A stretch of DNA of 64,000 nt from positions 54,640 to 118,639 of the forward strand of contig JAEYYB010000078.1 of NCBI GenBank assembly GCA_023430975.1, given 5' to 3'. The DNA is from Bacillota bacterium. Lineage in GTDB: Bacteria > Bacillota > Clostridia > Acetivibrionales > DSM-2933. The notes beneath the pieces were generated by a model that saw only the letters and a program-made list of their open reading frames with translations, was not told where the DNA came from and made no database searches. A program made the position numbers and the translations under genes. Positions 1 to 6,315 of the stretch are shown piece by piece (the stretch's first letter is position 1; every line of letters starts with the position of its first letter).

Positions 1-396
1 GCTTATGAAGTCCTTATTACGGATAGTGGTTATATGAATGCTCAAGACCCAAATGCGAAAATATTAAACTTTAAAAATTGGATTGAAGAAGGGTGCCCTG
101 AAGAAACAGAATCTAAAGAATATTTGGATATGGTTGGGAATGGAGGTTCTTCAGTATCATATATAGAACCATATGATGTAATTTTAGTTAGTGCTCCAAA
201 GAATGGCTCAAAAGATCTTTTAATATTAAAGAAAGTTTTTGATTTGGAAATGTCTATTGGAGATTTGTTAAGAGGTTCAAAGCAACTTCCTTTTGCTATT
301 ATAAGAAATATAACTTATGCGAAAGCACTGAATCGTATTGAAGAATTAGGGCAACTTGGAGATATTATCGAACTGGTTCCTTCATCTGAAAAATAA
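1..396 (+). CDS. Protein with ribosomal L7/L12 C-terminal-like domain (5' end outside window)
   Basis: The frame is already open at base 1 (AYEVLITDSGY precedes the first ATG at 34), so the gene probably starts upstream and only its C-terminal ~131 residues are seen. The last ~70 residues (YDVILVSAPKNGSKDLLIL, then IGDLL, then ALNRIEELGQLGDIIELVP) follow the pattern of the L7/L12 C-terminal domain: an FDV-type strand, K-x-x-x-I-K-x-V-R helix, a KD-type turn, and a final E-x-x-GA-x-V-E-L strand. This is by-eye similarity, not a search result. L7/L12 itself binds elongation factors on the ribosome, but free-standing homologues of this fold in clostridia have no assigned job. It ends with TAA just before a degenerate repeat element. 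Function unknown. Confidence 0.6.
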   Translation, partial: AYEVLITDSGYMNAQDPNAKILNFKNWIEEGCPEETESKEYLDMVGNGGSSVSYIEPYDVILVSAPKNGSKDLLILKKVFDLEMSIGDLLRGSKQLPFAIIRNITYAKALNRIEELGQLGDIIELVPSSEK

Positions 397-429
397 TATA
401 TTTAGCAGTTTAGATTGTAATAAGTAGTT

Positions 430-525
430 GAACATACTAAGCAAATTTACATTGGGCGAAGCAAATAACGAACAGTTCAACGGAATTTGCGACAGATAAA
501 TGTAATATATTAACAATTTTTAATA
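430..525. repeat. Degenerate copy of palindromic repeat family B (B1)
   Basis: The core (about 446-519) keeps the family pattern: TTACATT-GGGCGAAGCAAATAACGAAC, a variable loop, GGAATTTGCGACAG, then AAATGTAA. The ATTTGC/GCAAAT and TTACATT/AATGTAA arms are inverted. The outer ATTAAAAGTG arms of better copies are eroded here. Confidence 0.6.
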
Positions 526-572
526 ATAGAAAGAATAGAAAGTTATTATCACAATTCATAAAGGTGGTTAGA

Positions 573-746
573 ATGCTAAACAAGAAAACATTCCGTGTAA
601 TATTTTATAGTTTTATCATATTAGCAGCATTACTTTTATGTGTTATTAAGCTGACTGCTGCAAAATATTCATCTATATGGTTGTACATTGTAGTTATAAT
701 AATATTTACACTCAGATTGGTATCCTCTATTAAAATAACAAAGTAA
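573..746 (+). CDS. Small two-helix membrane protein
   Basis: A 57-residue peptide starting at ATG 573, five bases after AAGGTGG; an upstream in-frame GTG at 564 lies inside that ribosome binding site, so the ATG is preferred. Two hydrophobic stretches (about residues 7-27 and 32-48) leave only short basic ends, so it is likely an integral membrane peptide. I do not recognise a family. It stands alone between a repeat remnant and the DUF1905 pseudogene. It could also be the remnant of a longer gene. Confidence 0.45.
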   Translation: MLNKKTFRVIFYSFIILAALLLCVIKLTAAKYSSIWLYIVVIIIFTLRLVSSIKITK

Positions 747-831
747 TTTTTAACCTTAATTTTATCGTGAGAAATTATAGTGTAATACATCATAATTTCC
801 TAAATATTCAGATAGAAAAGGCTGGTTAATT

Positions 832-1300
832 ATGAAAAAATATGAGTTTGAAGCTGAAATAATTAAGCACGAGAGCCTTAATTCCGGATATATTGAGTTT
901 CCATATGATGTGATGGAAGAGTTCGGAGTGAAGGGGCAGGTAAAGGTTAAGGCATATTTTGACGGATATGAGTATAGGGGATCTCTTGCCAAGATGGGCC
1001 ACAAATGCCACTTTATCGGATTAAACCAAAAGGTTAGGAATGCTATAGGAAGGTCCTGGTGATAAGGTGCATGTTATTATAGTTCAGGACACAGAAGAAA
1101 GAACACTGGAAATATCATCAGAATTGCATGAATTTTTAAATTCCAACCCTAATGAGAAAGAATTTTTTGACAGCCTTTCATTCTCCCATAAACGCGAATA
1201 TGTCTAATGGGTTTCATCAGCTAAAAAAGCAGAAACAAGAAAGATAAAAATGCTGGATTGAATTGAAAAGCTTAAATCTCAAAAAAAATCTCCTAAGTAA
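832..1300 (+). pseudogene. Decayed DUF1905 / YdeI-type (bacteriocin-protection family) gene
   Basis: The first 76 codons (start MKKYEFEAEIIKH, with GYIEFPYDVMEEFG and MGHKCHFIGLNQKVRNAIG) match the DUF1905 domain. At 1054 one extra T shifts the frame; dropping it gives ...AIGR-PGDKVHVIIVQD..., the normal continuation, in the frame of position 1058. That frame reads on through a YdeI/OmpD-associated C-terminal segment (FFDSLSFSHKREYV, then WVSSAKKAETRKIK) but meets TAA at 1205-1207 and TGA at 1259-1261, where the family has coding residues. It ends at TAA 1298-1300. Three separate lesions argue for an inactive gene, not a sequencing slip. The 76-residue peptide may still be made. Confidence 0.8.
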
Positions 1301-1308
1301 GGAAAAAG

Positions 1309-1343
1309 TACCGGGCTATTAAGCTCCCAGCCTGGTATTTTTT
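1309..1343 (+). terminator. Rho-independent terminator after the DUF1905 pseudogene
   Basis: TACCGGGC (1309-1316) pairs with GCCTGGTA (1330-1337, one G-U) and is followed by six T residues. Confidence 0.75.
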
Positions 1344-1393
1344 GTGATATAGGAAGTTTTGCAGCAATTTGGATTTGGATTAATAATTAATAA

Positions 1394-1444
1394 GTTATAA
1401 TTTTCAATGAACCCATTGAAAATTATAACAAAAAGTAGTAAAAT
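1394..1444 (+). promoter_or_regulatory. Perfect 16-bp hairpin overlapping a candidate promoter for the riboswitch leader
   Basis: GTTATAATTTTCAATG (1394-1409), loop AACC, and its exact reverse complement (1414-1429) form a perfect stem. The right arm contains TTGAAA (1416-1421), 17 bases before TAAAAT (1439-1444), a good SigA-type promoter that would start transcription about 40 bases before the first c-di-GMP riboswitch. The promoter call is inference from spacing and consensus. Confidence 0.5.
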
Positions 1445-1489
1445 ATAATTGTAGGAGATTTATGTAATTAATTTAATAGTAAACATACT

Positions 1490-1570
1490 GATAATGACAA
1501 ACCTATCGAAAGATAGGGACGTAAAGCCCACGGGTCTAAGGTTAATACTATGACAGCCGGGTTGCCAAAG
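1490..1570 (+). promoter_or_regulatory. Cyclic-di-GMP-I (GEMM) riboswitch, first of a tandem pair
   Basis: It has the GEMM-I signature: GACAAACC, hairpin CCTATC-GAAA-GATAGG with its GNRA loop, GGACGTAAAGCCCACGGGTC, CTATGACAGCCGGG and a closing GGTTGCC. It sits in the long leader of the transglutaminase-like gene and is followed by an intrinsic terminator at 1602-1635. The 3' P1 strand TTGCCAAA (1562-1569) is complementary to TTTGGCAA (1609-1616) in the terminator loop, which suggests the two structures compete, with ligand favouring termination. The switching direction is inference. Confidence 0.9.
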
Positions 1571-1601
1571 GTGTTTGGTCAGCTTTTATAAAGCTTATTC
1601 C

Positions 1602-1635
1602 AGCTCTGTTTGGCAAGTCAATCAGAGCTTTTTTA
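1602..1635 (+). terminator. Intrinsic terminator controlled by the first c-di-GMP riboswitch
   Basis: AGCTCTG (1602-1608) pairs with CAGAGCT (1623-1629) and is followed by TTTTTT. It lies between the two riboswitches, with no open reading frame between it and the first aptamer, so it looks like a transcription attenuator. Confidence 0.8.
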
Positions 1636-1667
1636 TGTTCACTTTATTAATTATGTAAAACCCTTTC

Positions 1668-1929
1668 GATACTGGCAAACCTTTCGAAAGAAAGGGACGC
1701 AAAACTTCAGGTCTAATGTTTATACCAATTCTTAGACTTAAGAATTGGACTCCAGAATTTCATAGGATTATCTTCCAGGCAGTAATTCTATTATTAAAAG
1801 CTATTTTATGCTTTTAATTCATCTTTTTCAACATTGGTTAATGCATCTTTATCCTTATCCCTAATGGAAGTACTCTCCTTTGTAATCCTTAGAAATCTCT
1901 GGGCAAAACTATGACGGCTGAGTAACCGA
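1668..1929 (+). promoter_or_regulatory. Second cyclic-di-GMP-I riboswitch with a ~180-nt insertion in P3
   Basis: The 5' part is standard GEMM-I: ACTGGCAAACC, hairpin CCTTTC-GAAA-GAAAGG, GGACGCAAAACTTCAGGTCTAA (1697-1717). The matching 3' part, ACTATGACGGCTGAGTAACC, appears only at 1908-1927. Both halves of P1, P2 and the base of P3 are therefore present, separated by about 180 bases where a loop of a few bases is usual. The insert holds a perfect hairpin (CCAATTCTTA-GACT-TAAGAATTGG, 1725-1748) and a weaker AAAAGC/GCTTTT hairpin. The closing strand lies a few bases before the ribosome binding site AAAGGGGGAT of the next gene, so translational control is possible. Confidence 0.75.
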
Positions 1930-1946
1930 AAAAGGGGGATTTTATC

Positions 1947-2789
1947 ATGAAACGATTGATTAAGTTTTTTTTGATTTTAACCATCACTTCTTTGTCTACA
2001 GTTACACCATTTCAGGTATCAAATGCCGATGAACCAATTTTGATCGTCGAAAACGGAGTATCTTTAACTAAACTTCCTTCTCAGGTCGATGGAAAGATAC
2101 ATATCTCTGGCCAAACAAGCAAACAAAAGATTAAAGCCCTGATAATAAAAGATACCTATCAGGAGTGGTTTGATATTGACCTGGAAAATGGAAAGTTTAA
2201 TGAAGACATATGGCTTACTGAAGGAAAAGGCCAATATGAAGTCAATATAATGGTTAATCTCGAAGACAGAAAATACACATACGGTCCTAAAATAAACGTT
2301 GAAAACGTTTCCGATGTAAACCGTTTTCTCGTTCCCACCAAGGATGTAGAAAGCGATGATCCAGGAATTTCCGATCTCGCAAAGCGTCTCACCCGCCTAT
2401 CCAAAACGGACCGTGATAAAGCTAGAAATTTATATAACTGGATTACCAGAAACATAAAATATGATTATGATAAATATCGAAGACAATTGGCAAATGATTA
2501 TACAGATATCTATGGTGCTACAAATACCTTTAAGACAAAAAAAGGTGTTTGCTATGACTTTTCAACCCTATTTGCTGCCATGTCCAGATCTATCGGCCTG
2601 GAAACAAAGGTTATACGCGGCAACTATGTATCTGGTAAACGCCAGGAATATCATGCATGGAATGAAATATATCTAAAAGATGAAGGCAAGTGGATAAAGC
2701 TTGATTCAACTTTCGGATATGCATTGAACAAAAACTATTTCGATAATAAGGACTTTGATGACGACCATGTAAAAATTGATGAGATGTAG
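1947..2789 (+). CDS. Secreted transglutaminase-like (cysteine protease fold) protein
   Basis: 280 residues, start ATG after AAAGGGGGAT. Residues 1-27 are a signal peptide (basic KRLIK, hydrophobic core, cleavage near SNA-DEP). Residues 30-120 look like an Ig-like beta domain. Residues 140-260 are a transglutaminase core with the expected triad: Cys202 in TKKGVCYDFSTLFAAMSR, His236 in EYHAWNEIYL, and Asp253 in WIKLDSTFG. Proteins of this family hydrolyse or cross-link peptide bonds; many bacterial members are extracytoplasmic proteases or cell-wall enzymes. Two c-di-GMP riboswitches in the leader place it under second-messenger control, so a role at the cell surface in the sessile/motile switch is a reasonable inference. 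The substrate is unknown. Confidence 0.88.
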   Translation: MKRLIKFFLILTITSLSTVTPFQVSNADEPILIVENGVSLTKLPSQVDGKIHISGQTSKQKIKALIIKDTYQEWFDIDLENGKFNEDIWLTEGKGQYEVNIMVNLEDRKYTYGPKINVENVSDVNRFLVPTKDVESDDPGISDLAKRLTRLSKTDRDKARNLYNWITRNIKYDYDKYRRQLANDYTDIYGATNTFKTKKGVCYDFSTLFAAMSRSIGLETKVIRGNYVSGKRQEYHAWNEIYLKDEGKWIKLDSTFGYALNKNYFDNKDFDDDHVKIDEM

Positions 2790-2816
2790 GAAATTGCCGA
2801 ATTTTTCGGGTCATAT

Positions 2817-2866
2817 AAAAGCCAGTTGCTTGGGGGTGGTTAAATATTACAGCAACTGGCTTTTTA
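2817..2866 (+). terminator. Strong terminator after the transglutaminase-like gene
   Basis: AAAAGCCAGTTGCT (2817-2830) pairs perfectly with AGCAACTGGCTTTT (2851-2864), with a 20-base loop and a trailing T run. Confidence 0.85.
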
Positions 2867-2884
2867 CTTATTACAAATCAATTC

Positions 2885-2995
2885 AGGCATGCCAAAAATA
2901 TAACTTCCCGAATAATTTCGCTTTCTAAGTTAACATAACTCGTGAACACACGATCAAAACGGGAAGTAATGTTTCAATCATGCCTTAATTGGTAT
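2885..2995. repeat. Palindromic repeat family A, copy A1
   Basis: The ends AGGCATG/CATGCCT are inverted, then AACTTCCCG/CGGGAAGTAA arms, then a centre with GTTAACATAACTCGTGAACAC related to the GTGTTGAC/GTCAACAC palindrome of other copies. About 111 bp, with no coding potential. It lies between converging genes. Confidence 0.8.
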
Positions 2996-3014
2996 TTATC
3001 TGCAATATAACAAT

Positions 3015-3689
3015 TTAAATTCCCTTCATAAGACCCTTTTCTGCAAAACTGACATATTTGTCCCCTGCAACAATAATGTGATCTATAACGTTTATTGATA
3101 TCGCCTCTAAAGCGACTCTAATCCGCTCAGTCACCTCAATATCTGCCCGAGATGGTTTCATACTGCCTCCAGGGTGATTATGAGCAAGAATAACGCTGTT
3201 TGCCTGATGCCGGAGTGCCGTCTCAACTATAAGCCTGGGATATACAGGCGATTCATTTATTGTCCCCTCTTGAATCAAAGCCGAATAATTCACCCTATTT
3301 TGGCTGTTTAAACAAACAAGATAGAAGGCTTCATAGGTTCTTCCTGTAAATAAAGACACAACAAACTGACCGGCTTTTGCAGAGCTGTCCAATACAGGCT
3401 TATCACCCCATTTATCATTAAAATACCTTCTGGAAATAGAAGGTATCAATGAAAGAAGAAAAGCAGAATTTTCTCCTATTCCTTCTGTATTATTAAGATC
3501 TTTTATGTCTGCTTCAAATACACCTGATAATGAACCGAACTTATCCAAAAGTTTATGTGCTATCTCATTTGTATCCCTTCTTGGTATTGAATAAAAAAGA
3601 AGCAGCTCCAATACCTGATGGGGTTCAAAGCCATCCAATCCATCATTAAGAAATCTTTCTTTCAGCCTTTTTCTATGACCTTCATGCAT
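3015..3689 (-). CDS. radC: RadC family JAB/MPN-domain protein
   Basis: I chose the start at ATG 3689 (MHEGHRKRLKERF) because GGGTGATA lies just upstream; the frame extends 49 codons further but runs through repeat family C. 224 residues: an N-terminal helix-hairpin-helix-like region (LLDKFGSLSGVFEAD, NTEGIGENSAFLL) followed by a JAMM metalloprotease-like domain with HNHPGG and Asp in SRADIEV. RadC proteins were linked to DNA repair in early work, but the biochemical role is unsettled. It is transcribed alone, downstream of the yerB-like gene. Confidence 0.92.
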   Translation of the reverse strand: MHEGHRKRLKERFLNDGLDGFEPHQVLELLLFYSIPRRDTNEIAHKLLDKFGSLSGVFEADIKDLNNTEGIGENSAFLLSLIPSISRRYFNDKWGDKPVLDSSAKAGQFVVSLFTGRTYEAFYLVCLNSQNRVNYSALIQEGTINESPVYPRLIVETALRHQANSVILAHNHPGGSMKPSRADIEVTERIRVALEAISINVIDHIIVAGDKYVSFAEKGLMKGI

Positions 3690-3767
3690 ATTATCACCCG
3701 TATAACTTATATAGTATATACTATTTCGGCAATAATTTCTAATTTCTGAACAAGTTATTATATGTTT

Positions 3768-3900
3768 TGCAAAAATCATTTTAATTTTAATTATTGCAAA
3801 ACATTTTCCTTGATTCATATGTTGAGTCGTCTGCATTTGCGTTACAAAATGAATTTTCGCAACTGCATTTGCTAATGTAAAACCTTATTGGTAACATATA
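3768..3900. repeat. Repeat family C, copy C1
   Basis: Shares a long interrupted match with 40727-40850: ...TTTTAATTATTGCAA..., ...ATTCATATGTTG..., CAACTGCATTT..., ATGTAAAA..., GTAACATAT. The CATATGTT and AACATAT segments near the ends are inverted, so the element could fold back. It has no coding potential. Confidence 0.55.
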
Positions 3901-3908
3901 GTTATGAC

Positions 3909-4964
3909 TTATTCAAAAGTTACTTTTGAATTTACAGGCACTATCTGTATCCATGTCAGTCCAGGATTAAGCACAATAGGTTTACCGCCTTCATCGGTAT
4001 AACTTGTCTGGGCAGTTCTTGATTTTTTTGACCATTTGATCTTGATTGCATTTCCGCATGTGACAAACCATCCATTCCCACTTCCAACATCCTTAAGGTC
4101 TTGTCTTCCTTTATCGTCACCCTTTATTTCGTAAATAGGTACGTGTTGAACAATAATATTCTTAACTCCTAACTGCTTTTGGCTGACTCTTTCCATATGA
4201 GGCTCGCCGTTACGGGACTTCTTATATATTTGATTTGCAGCATCAAACTCATATGTATTGAATATTCTTGAATTATACTTTACTGTTACTTTATTTGCCT
4301 TATTATCGGAACTTAATTTTTCATCTGTTTGATTGTAGCTAAAAAGCAGCTGCTTTTCAGTAGACTGCTTGTACTTGGCCTTATTAACAAAATTCATTAC
4401 ATTTTCCATGGATGTATAAGAATCCTGCCAGTTCCTCTTGTCCTTTGTCAAATCCCAGAAAACCTCTCCACCATAGCCTACACCATTTATATTGTTTATT
4501 TTGAACTTTGAAATATCATTCATAGCCATTGGGCTCCAACCAAAGTGAACATAAATAGCATCATGTTCCATTACATAATCAAGGTAATAATGTCTTGAAC
4601 TCCTTACAGGACCGATCATGGTGGGGTTAGCACCCCAGAACACCGGCATCAGCCTGGTTTCACCGCCTTCTACAGTAATCTCATAAACCAGTTGTGCCTT
4701 ATTAAGACCACCCTGCGGCAATACCCTTTTCCCTTCATTATCAATCATTACCGCTACCGGCCTTACACCTTCCTTAGGAAAAATAAAATCACTTACCTTT
4801 TGAGTTGGTGTGGGTTCGAATATTGGAGTACTGGTATAAGATGGGCTTGCAGTAAATTGTATCGGTGTATTGGTAGGTTTTAAATTCTTATCTTCCCTGT
4901 CGCATGCTGTTATGCTTGTTATAGCTATAAGAATGCAAACTAACATAAAAATTTTTCTAAGCAT
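3909..4964 (-). CDS. yerB: YerB-like DUF3048 lipoprotein
   Basis: 351 residues with a lipoprotein signal (lipobox ITAC, Cys21) and a Thr/Pro-rich linker to about residue 60, which fits a surface protein tethered to the membrane. The body matches the DUF3048 (YerB) family: RPVAVMIDNEGKRVLPQGGL, QLVYEITVEGGETRLMPVF, IGPVRSSRHYYLDYVMEHDAI, YVHFGWSP. The start has GGGGGAAG upstream. The biochemical role of YerB is unknown; in Bacillus it is one of many envelope lipoproteins. It appears monocistronic, with a family B repeat in its upstream region. Confidence 0.9.
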   Translation of the reverse strand: MLRKIFMLVCILIAITSITACDREDKNLKPTNTPIQFTASPSYTSTPIFEPTPTQKVSDFIFPKEGVRPVAVMIDNEGKRVLPQGGLNKAQLVYEITVEGGETRLMPVFWGANPTMIGPVRSSRHYYLDYVMEHDAIYVHFGWSPMAMNDISKFKINNINGVGYGGEVFWDLTKDKRNWQDSYTSMENVMNFVNKAKYKQSTEKQLLFSYNQTDEKLSSDNKANKVTVKYNSRIFNTYEFDAANQIYKKSRNGEPHMERVSQKQLGVKNIIVQHVPIYEIKGDDKGRQDLKDVGSGNGWFVTCGNAIKIKWSKKSRTAQTSYTDEGGKPIVLNPGLTWIQIVPVNSKVTFE

Positions 4965-5001
4965 AAGCTTCCCCCATAAAAATCAATTATAAGTAATACT
5001 T

Positions 5002-5104
5002 TATATGAAAAGTGAATAATCTTTTACATTTGTCTATCGCAAATCCCGTAAAAGCGTTCGTTATTTGCTCTGACAAATGTAAGATTATTAACACTTTTCA
5101 TATA
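5002..5104. repeat. Palindromic repeat family B, copy B2
   Basis: Nested inverted arms: TATATGAAAAGTG/CACTTTTCATATA at the ends, then TTACATTTGTC/GACAAATGTAA, then GCAAAT/ATTTGC around a GC-richer centre (CCCGTAAAAGCGTTCG). It is read opposite to B4 and B5. Confidence 0.8.
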
Positions 5105-5109
5105 GCTAA

Positions 5110-5213
5110 TCCTAATCTCCTAAATATGAACAAAATTATGAGATATTTATGTCAATCTTGATGTTGTTTTAAGAAACTTTGGTGTATACGCTAAAATCCT
5201 CCATATATAAACA
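5110..5213. repeat. Repeat family D, copy D1
   Basis: Aligns with 25594-25695: CTCCTAAATATGAAC, then TGTCAATCTTGATGTTGT, then CCATATATAAACA, against CTTCCTAGACATAAAC, TGTCAGTCTTGATGGTTGT, CTAGATATAAACA. About 100 bp, diverged. A shorter match (CTTAATGTTGTCGTGGGAAAA-like) occurs at 58866-58886 between motA and motB. Confidence 0.45.
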
Positions 5214-5283
5214 GAAGGATCAATTCTTTCAAATTGTCCCTCTGCCTTATACTTATTCTATAAACATTTTGTTTTACAGAATA

Positions 5284-5580
5284 TTATTCTGAAAAATCAA
5301 ACTCATCTTCCATTCTGACTTTGAATTCCTCAAAAACCATATTTAGTTCACGCTCATCATCGACACTAATGAAAGAATCTTCACCTTCTTCATTATGCTC
5401 TATCTTAAGAATCAATACCTCGTCAGTATCACTATCCTCTTCCTGTTCCTCTTCCATTTCAACAGGTAAAAGAACAACATATTCGCTACCATTCATTTCG
5501 ATTGTATCAAGATGTTCGAACTCAACTTCTTCTCCGTTTTCATCAACTAAAACTACTATATCATCTCTCTCTTCGGACAT
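5284..5580 (-). CDS. yrzB: DUF1292 family acidic protein (YrzB-like)
   Basis: 98 residues, very acidic, with the DUF1292 layout: DIVVLVDENGEEVEFEHLDTIEMNGSEYVVLLP followed by an EEEQEEDSDTDE spacer and VLILKIEHNEEGEDSFISVDDE. Start at ATG 5580 behind GGAGGGAT. In Firmicutes this gene normally follows ireB and ruvX, as it does here. The function is unknown. A typical AT-rich gap of about 150 bp separates it from ruvX. Confidence 0.9.
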   Translation of the reverse strand: MSEERDDIVVLVDENGEEVEFEHLDTIEMNGSEYVVLLPVEMEEEQEEDSDTDEVLILKIEHNEEGEDSFISVDDERELNMVFEEFKVRMEDEFDFSE

Positions 5581-5727
5581 TATAATCCCTCCTTTTCCTT
5601 TATCAGAATTTAATTATATCACAGTATCAAAAGTTTCCCAATATTTTCTCACTAAATTGTAAACATTAAATATATTTAACATAATATTTTGTTTTTATAC
5701 ATTCACCTATTTCATTAATGACCATTT

Positions 5728-6138
5728 TTACAGGCTGTCCAAATAATTCTGAAGTATATACACAGCAGCAATTTGGTCTTCAATGGCCTTTTTCTTTGAT
5801 GTTTTTATACCCATGTCATGCATAGCCCTGTTAGCAGCTTTAGTGGTTAATCTTTCATCCCATGGAATTACTTCAATCTTTGACTGCTCTTTCAGAAGAT
5901 TTATAAATTCAATTGTTTTTTCTCCTCTTTCACCAACAGTACCATTCATATTCCTGGGAAATCCAACAACACATTTTTCTGCCTGATTTTCTATTATAAT
6001 TTCAACTATCCTTTTTAAAGGCTTTTTAATATCGGTATCCCATCTGATTGTCTCCACGCCTCGAGCAATCATTCCCATCGGATCACTTATGGCAACTCCG
6101 ATTTTTTTATCTCCATAATCAATACCTATAATTCTCAT
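5728..6138 (-). CDS. ruvX: RuvX/YqgF family RNase H-fold nuclease
   Basis: 136 residues, the family's usual length. The first motif is MRIIGIDYGDKKIGVAISDP with catalytic Asp7; the second is CVVGFPRNMNGTVGERG; the third is IPWDERLTTKAANRAM. The YqgF fold is an RNase H-like nuclease proposed for pre-16S rRNA 5'-end processing and Holliday junction resolution. RBS GGAGGAAAA before ATG 6138. It follows ireB in most Firmicutes; here an aldo/keto reductase and two repeats lie between them. Confidence 0.93.
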   Translation of the reverse strand: MRIIGIDYGDKKIGVAISDPMGMIARGVETIRWDTDIKKPLKRIVEIIIENQAEKCVVGFPRNMNGTVGERGEKTIEFINLLKEQSKIEVIPWDERLTTKAANRAMHDMGIKTSKKKAIEDQIAAVYILQNYLDSL

Positions 6139-6153
6139 TTTTCCTCCGTATAG

Positions 6154-6298
6154 TCATAATAAAAAAATAACTTCCGTTATAAAACTTCGCTCATGTGTTG
6201 ACTTAACTTGTCAACACCCAAGATGCACGGCGAGCAGTTTAGCAAAGCTAAACGACCAGCCGCTACGATAAGCGGAAGTAATTTTTCATTCATGCCTT
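6154..6298. repeat. Palindromic repeat family A, long copy A2
   Basis: The outer arms AACTTCCGTTATAA and GCGGAAGTAA and the centre GTGTTGACTTAACTTGTCAACAC are as in other copies, but one arm carries an extra hairpin (GTTTAGC-AAA-GCTAAAC, about 6237-6253). The same extra hairpin is in A3 in reverse orientation. Confidence 0.8.
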
Positions 6299-6315
6299 AG
6301 CACATACCTGTAATT

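Noticed and set aside
605..793. Open frames on the minus strand at 605-1011
   Set aside because: They are antisense to the small membrane protein and the DUF1905 pseudogene, with no ribosome sites.
1718..1907. The insert in the second riboswitch as a group I intron or a small gene
   Set aside because: At about 180 bases it is too short for a self-splicing group I intron, none of its core segments can be seen, and no start with ribosome site gives a credible peptide.
2885..2995. Family A copies as plain terminators
   Set aside because: Although they fold, they lack T runs, and several genes next to them also have separate proper terminators (for example 2817-2866 and 28333-28386).
3690..3836. 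N-terminal extension of radC by 49 codons
   Set aside because: The extension runs through repeat family C, and a good ribosome site precedes the inner ATG, where the family's own N-terminus begins.
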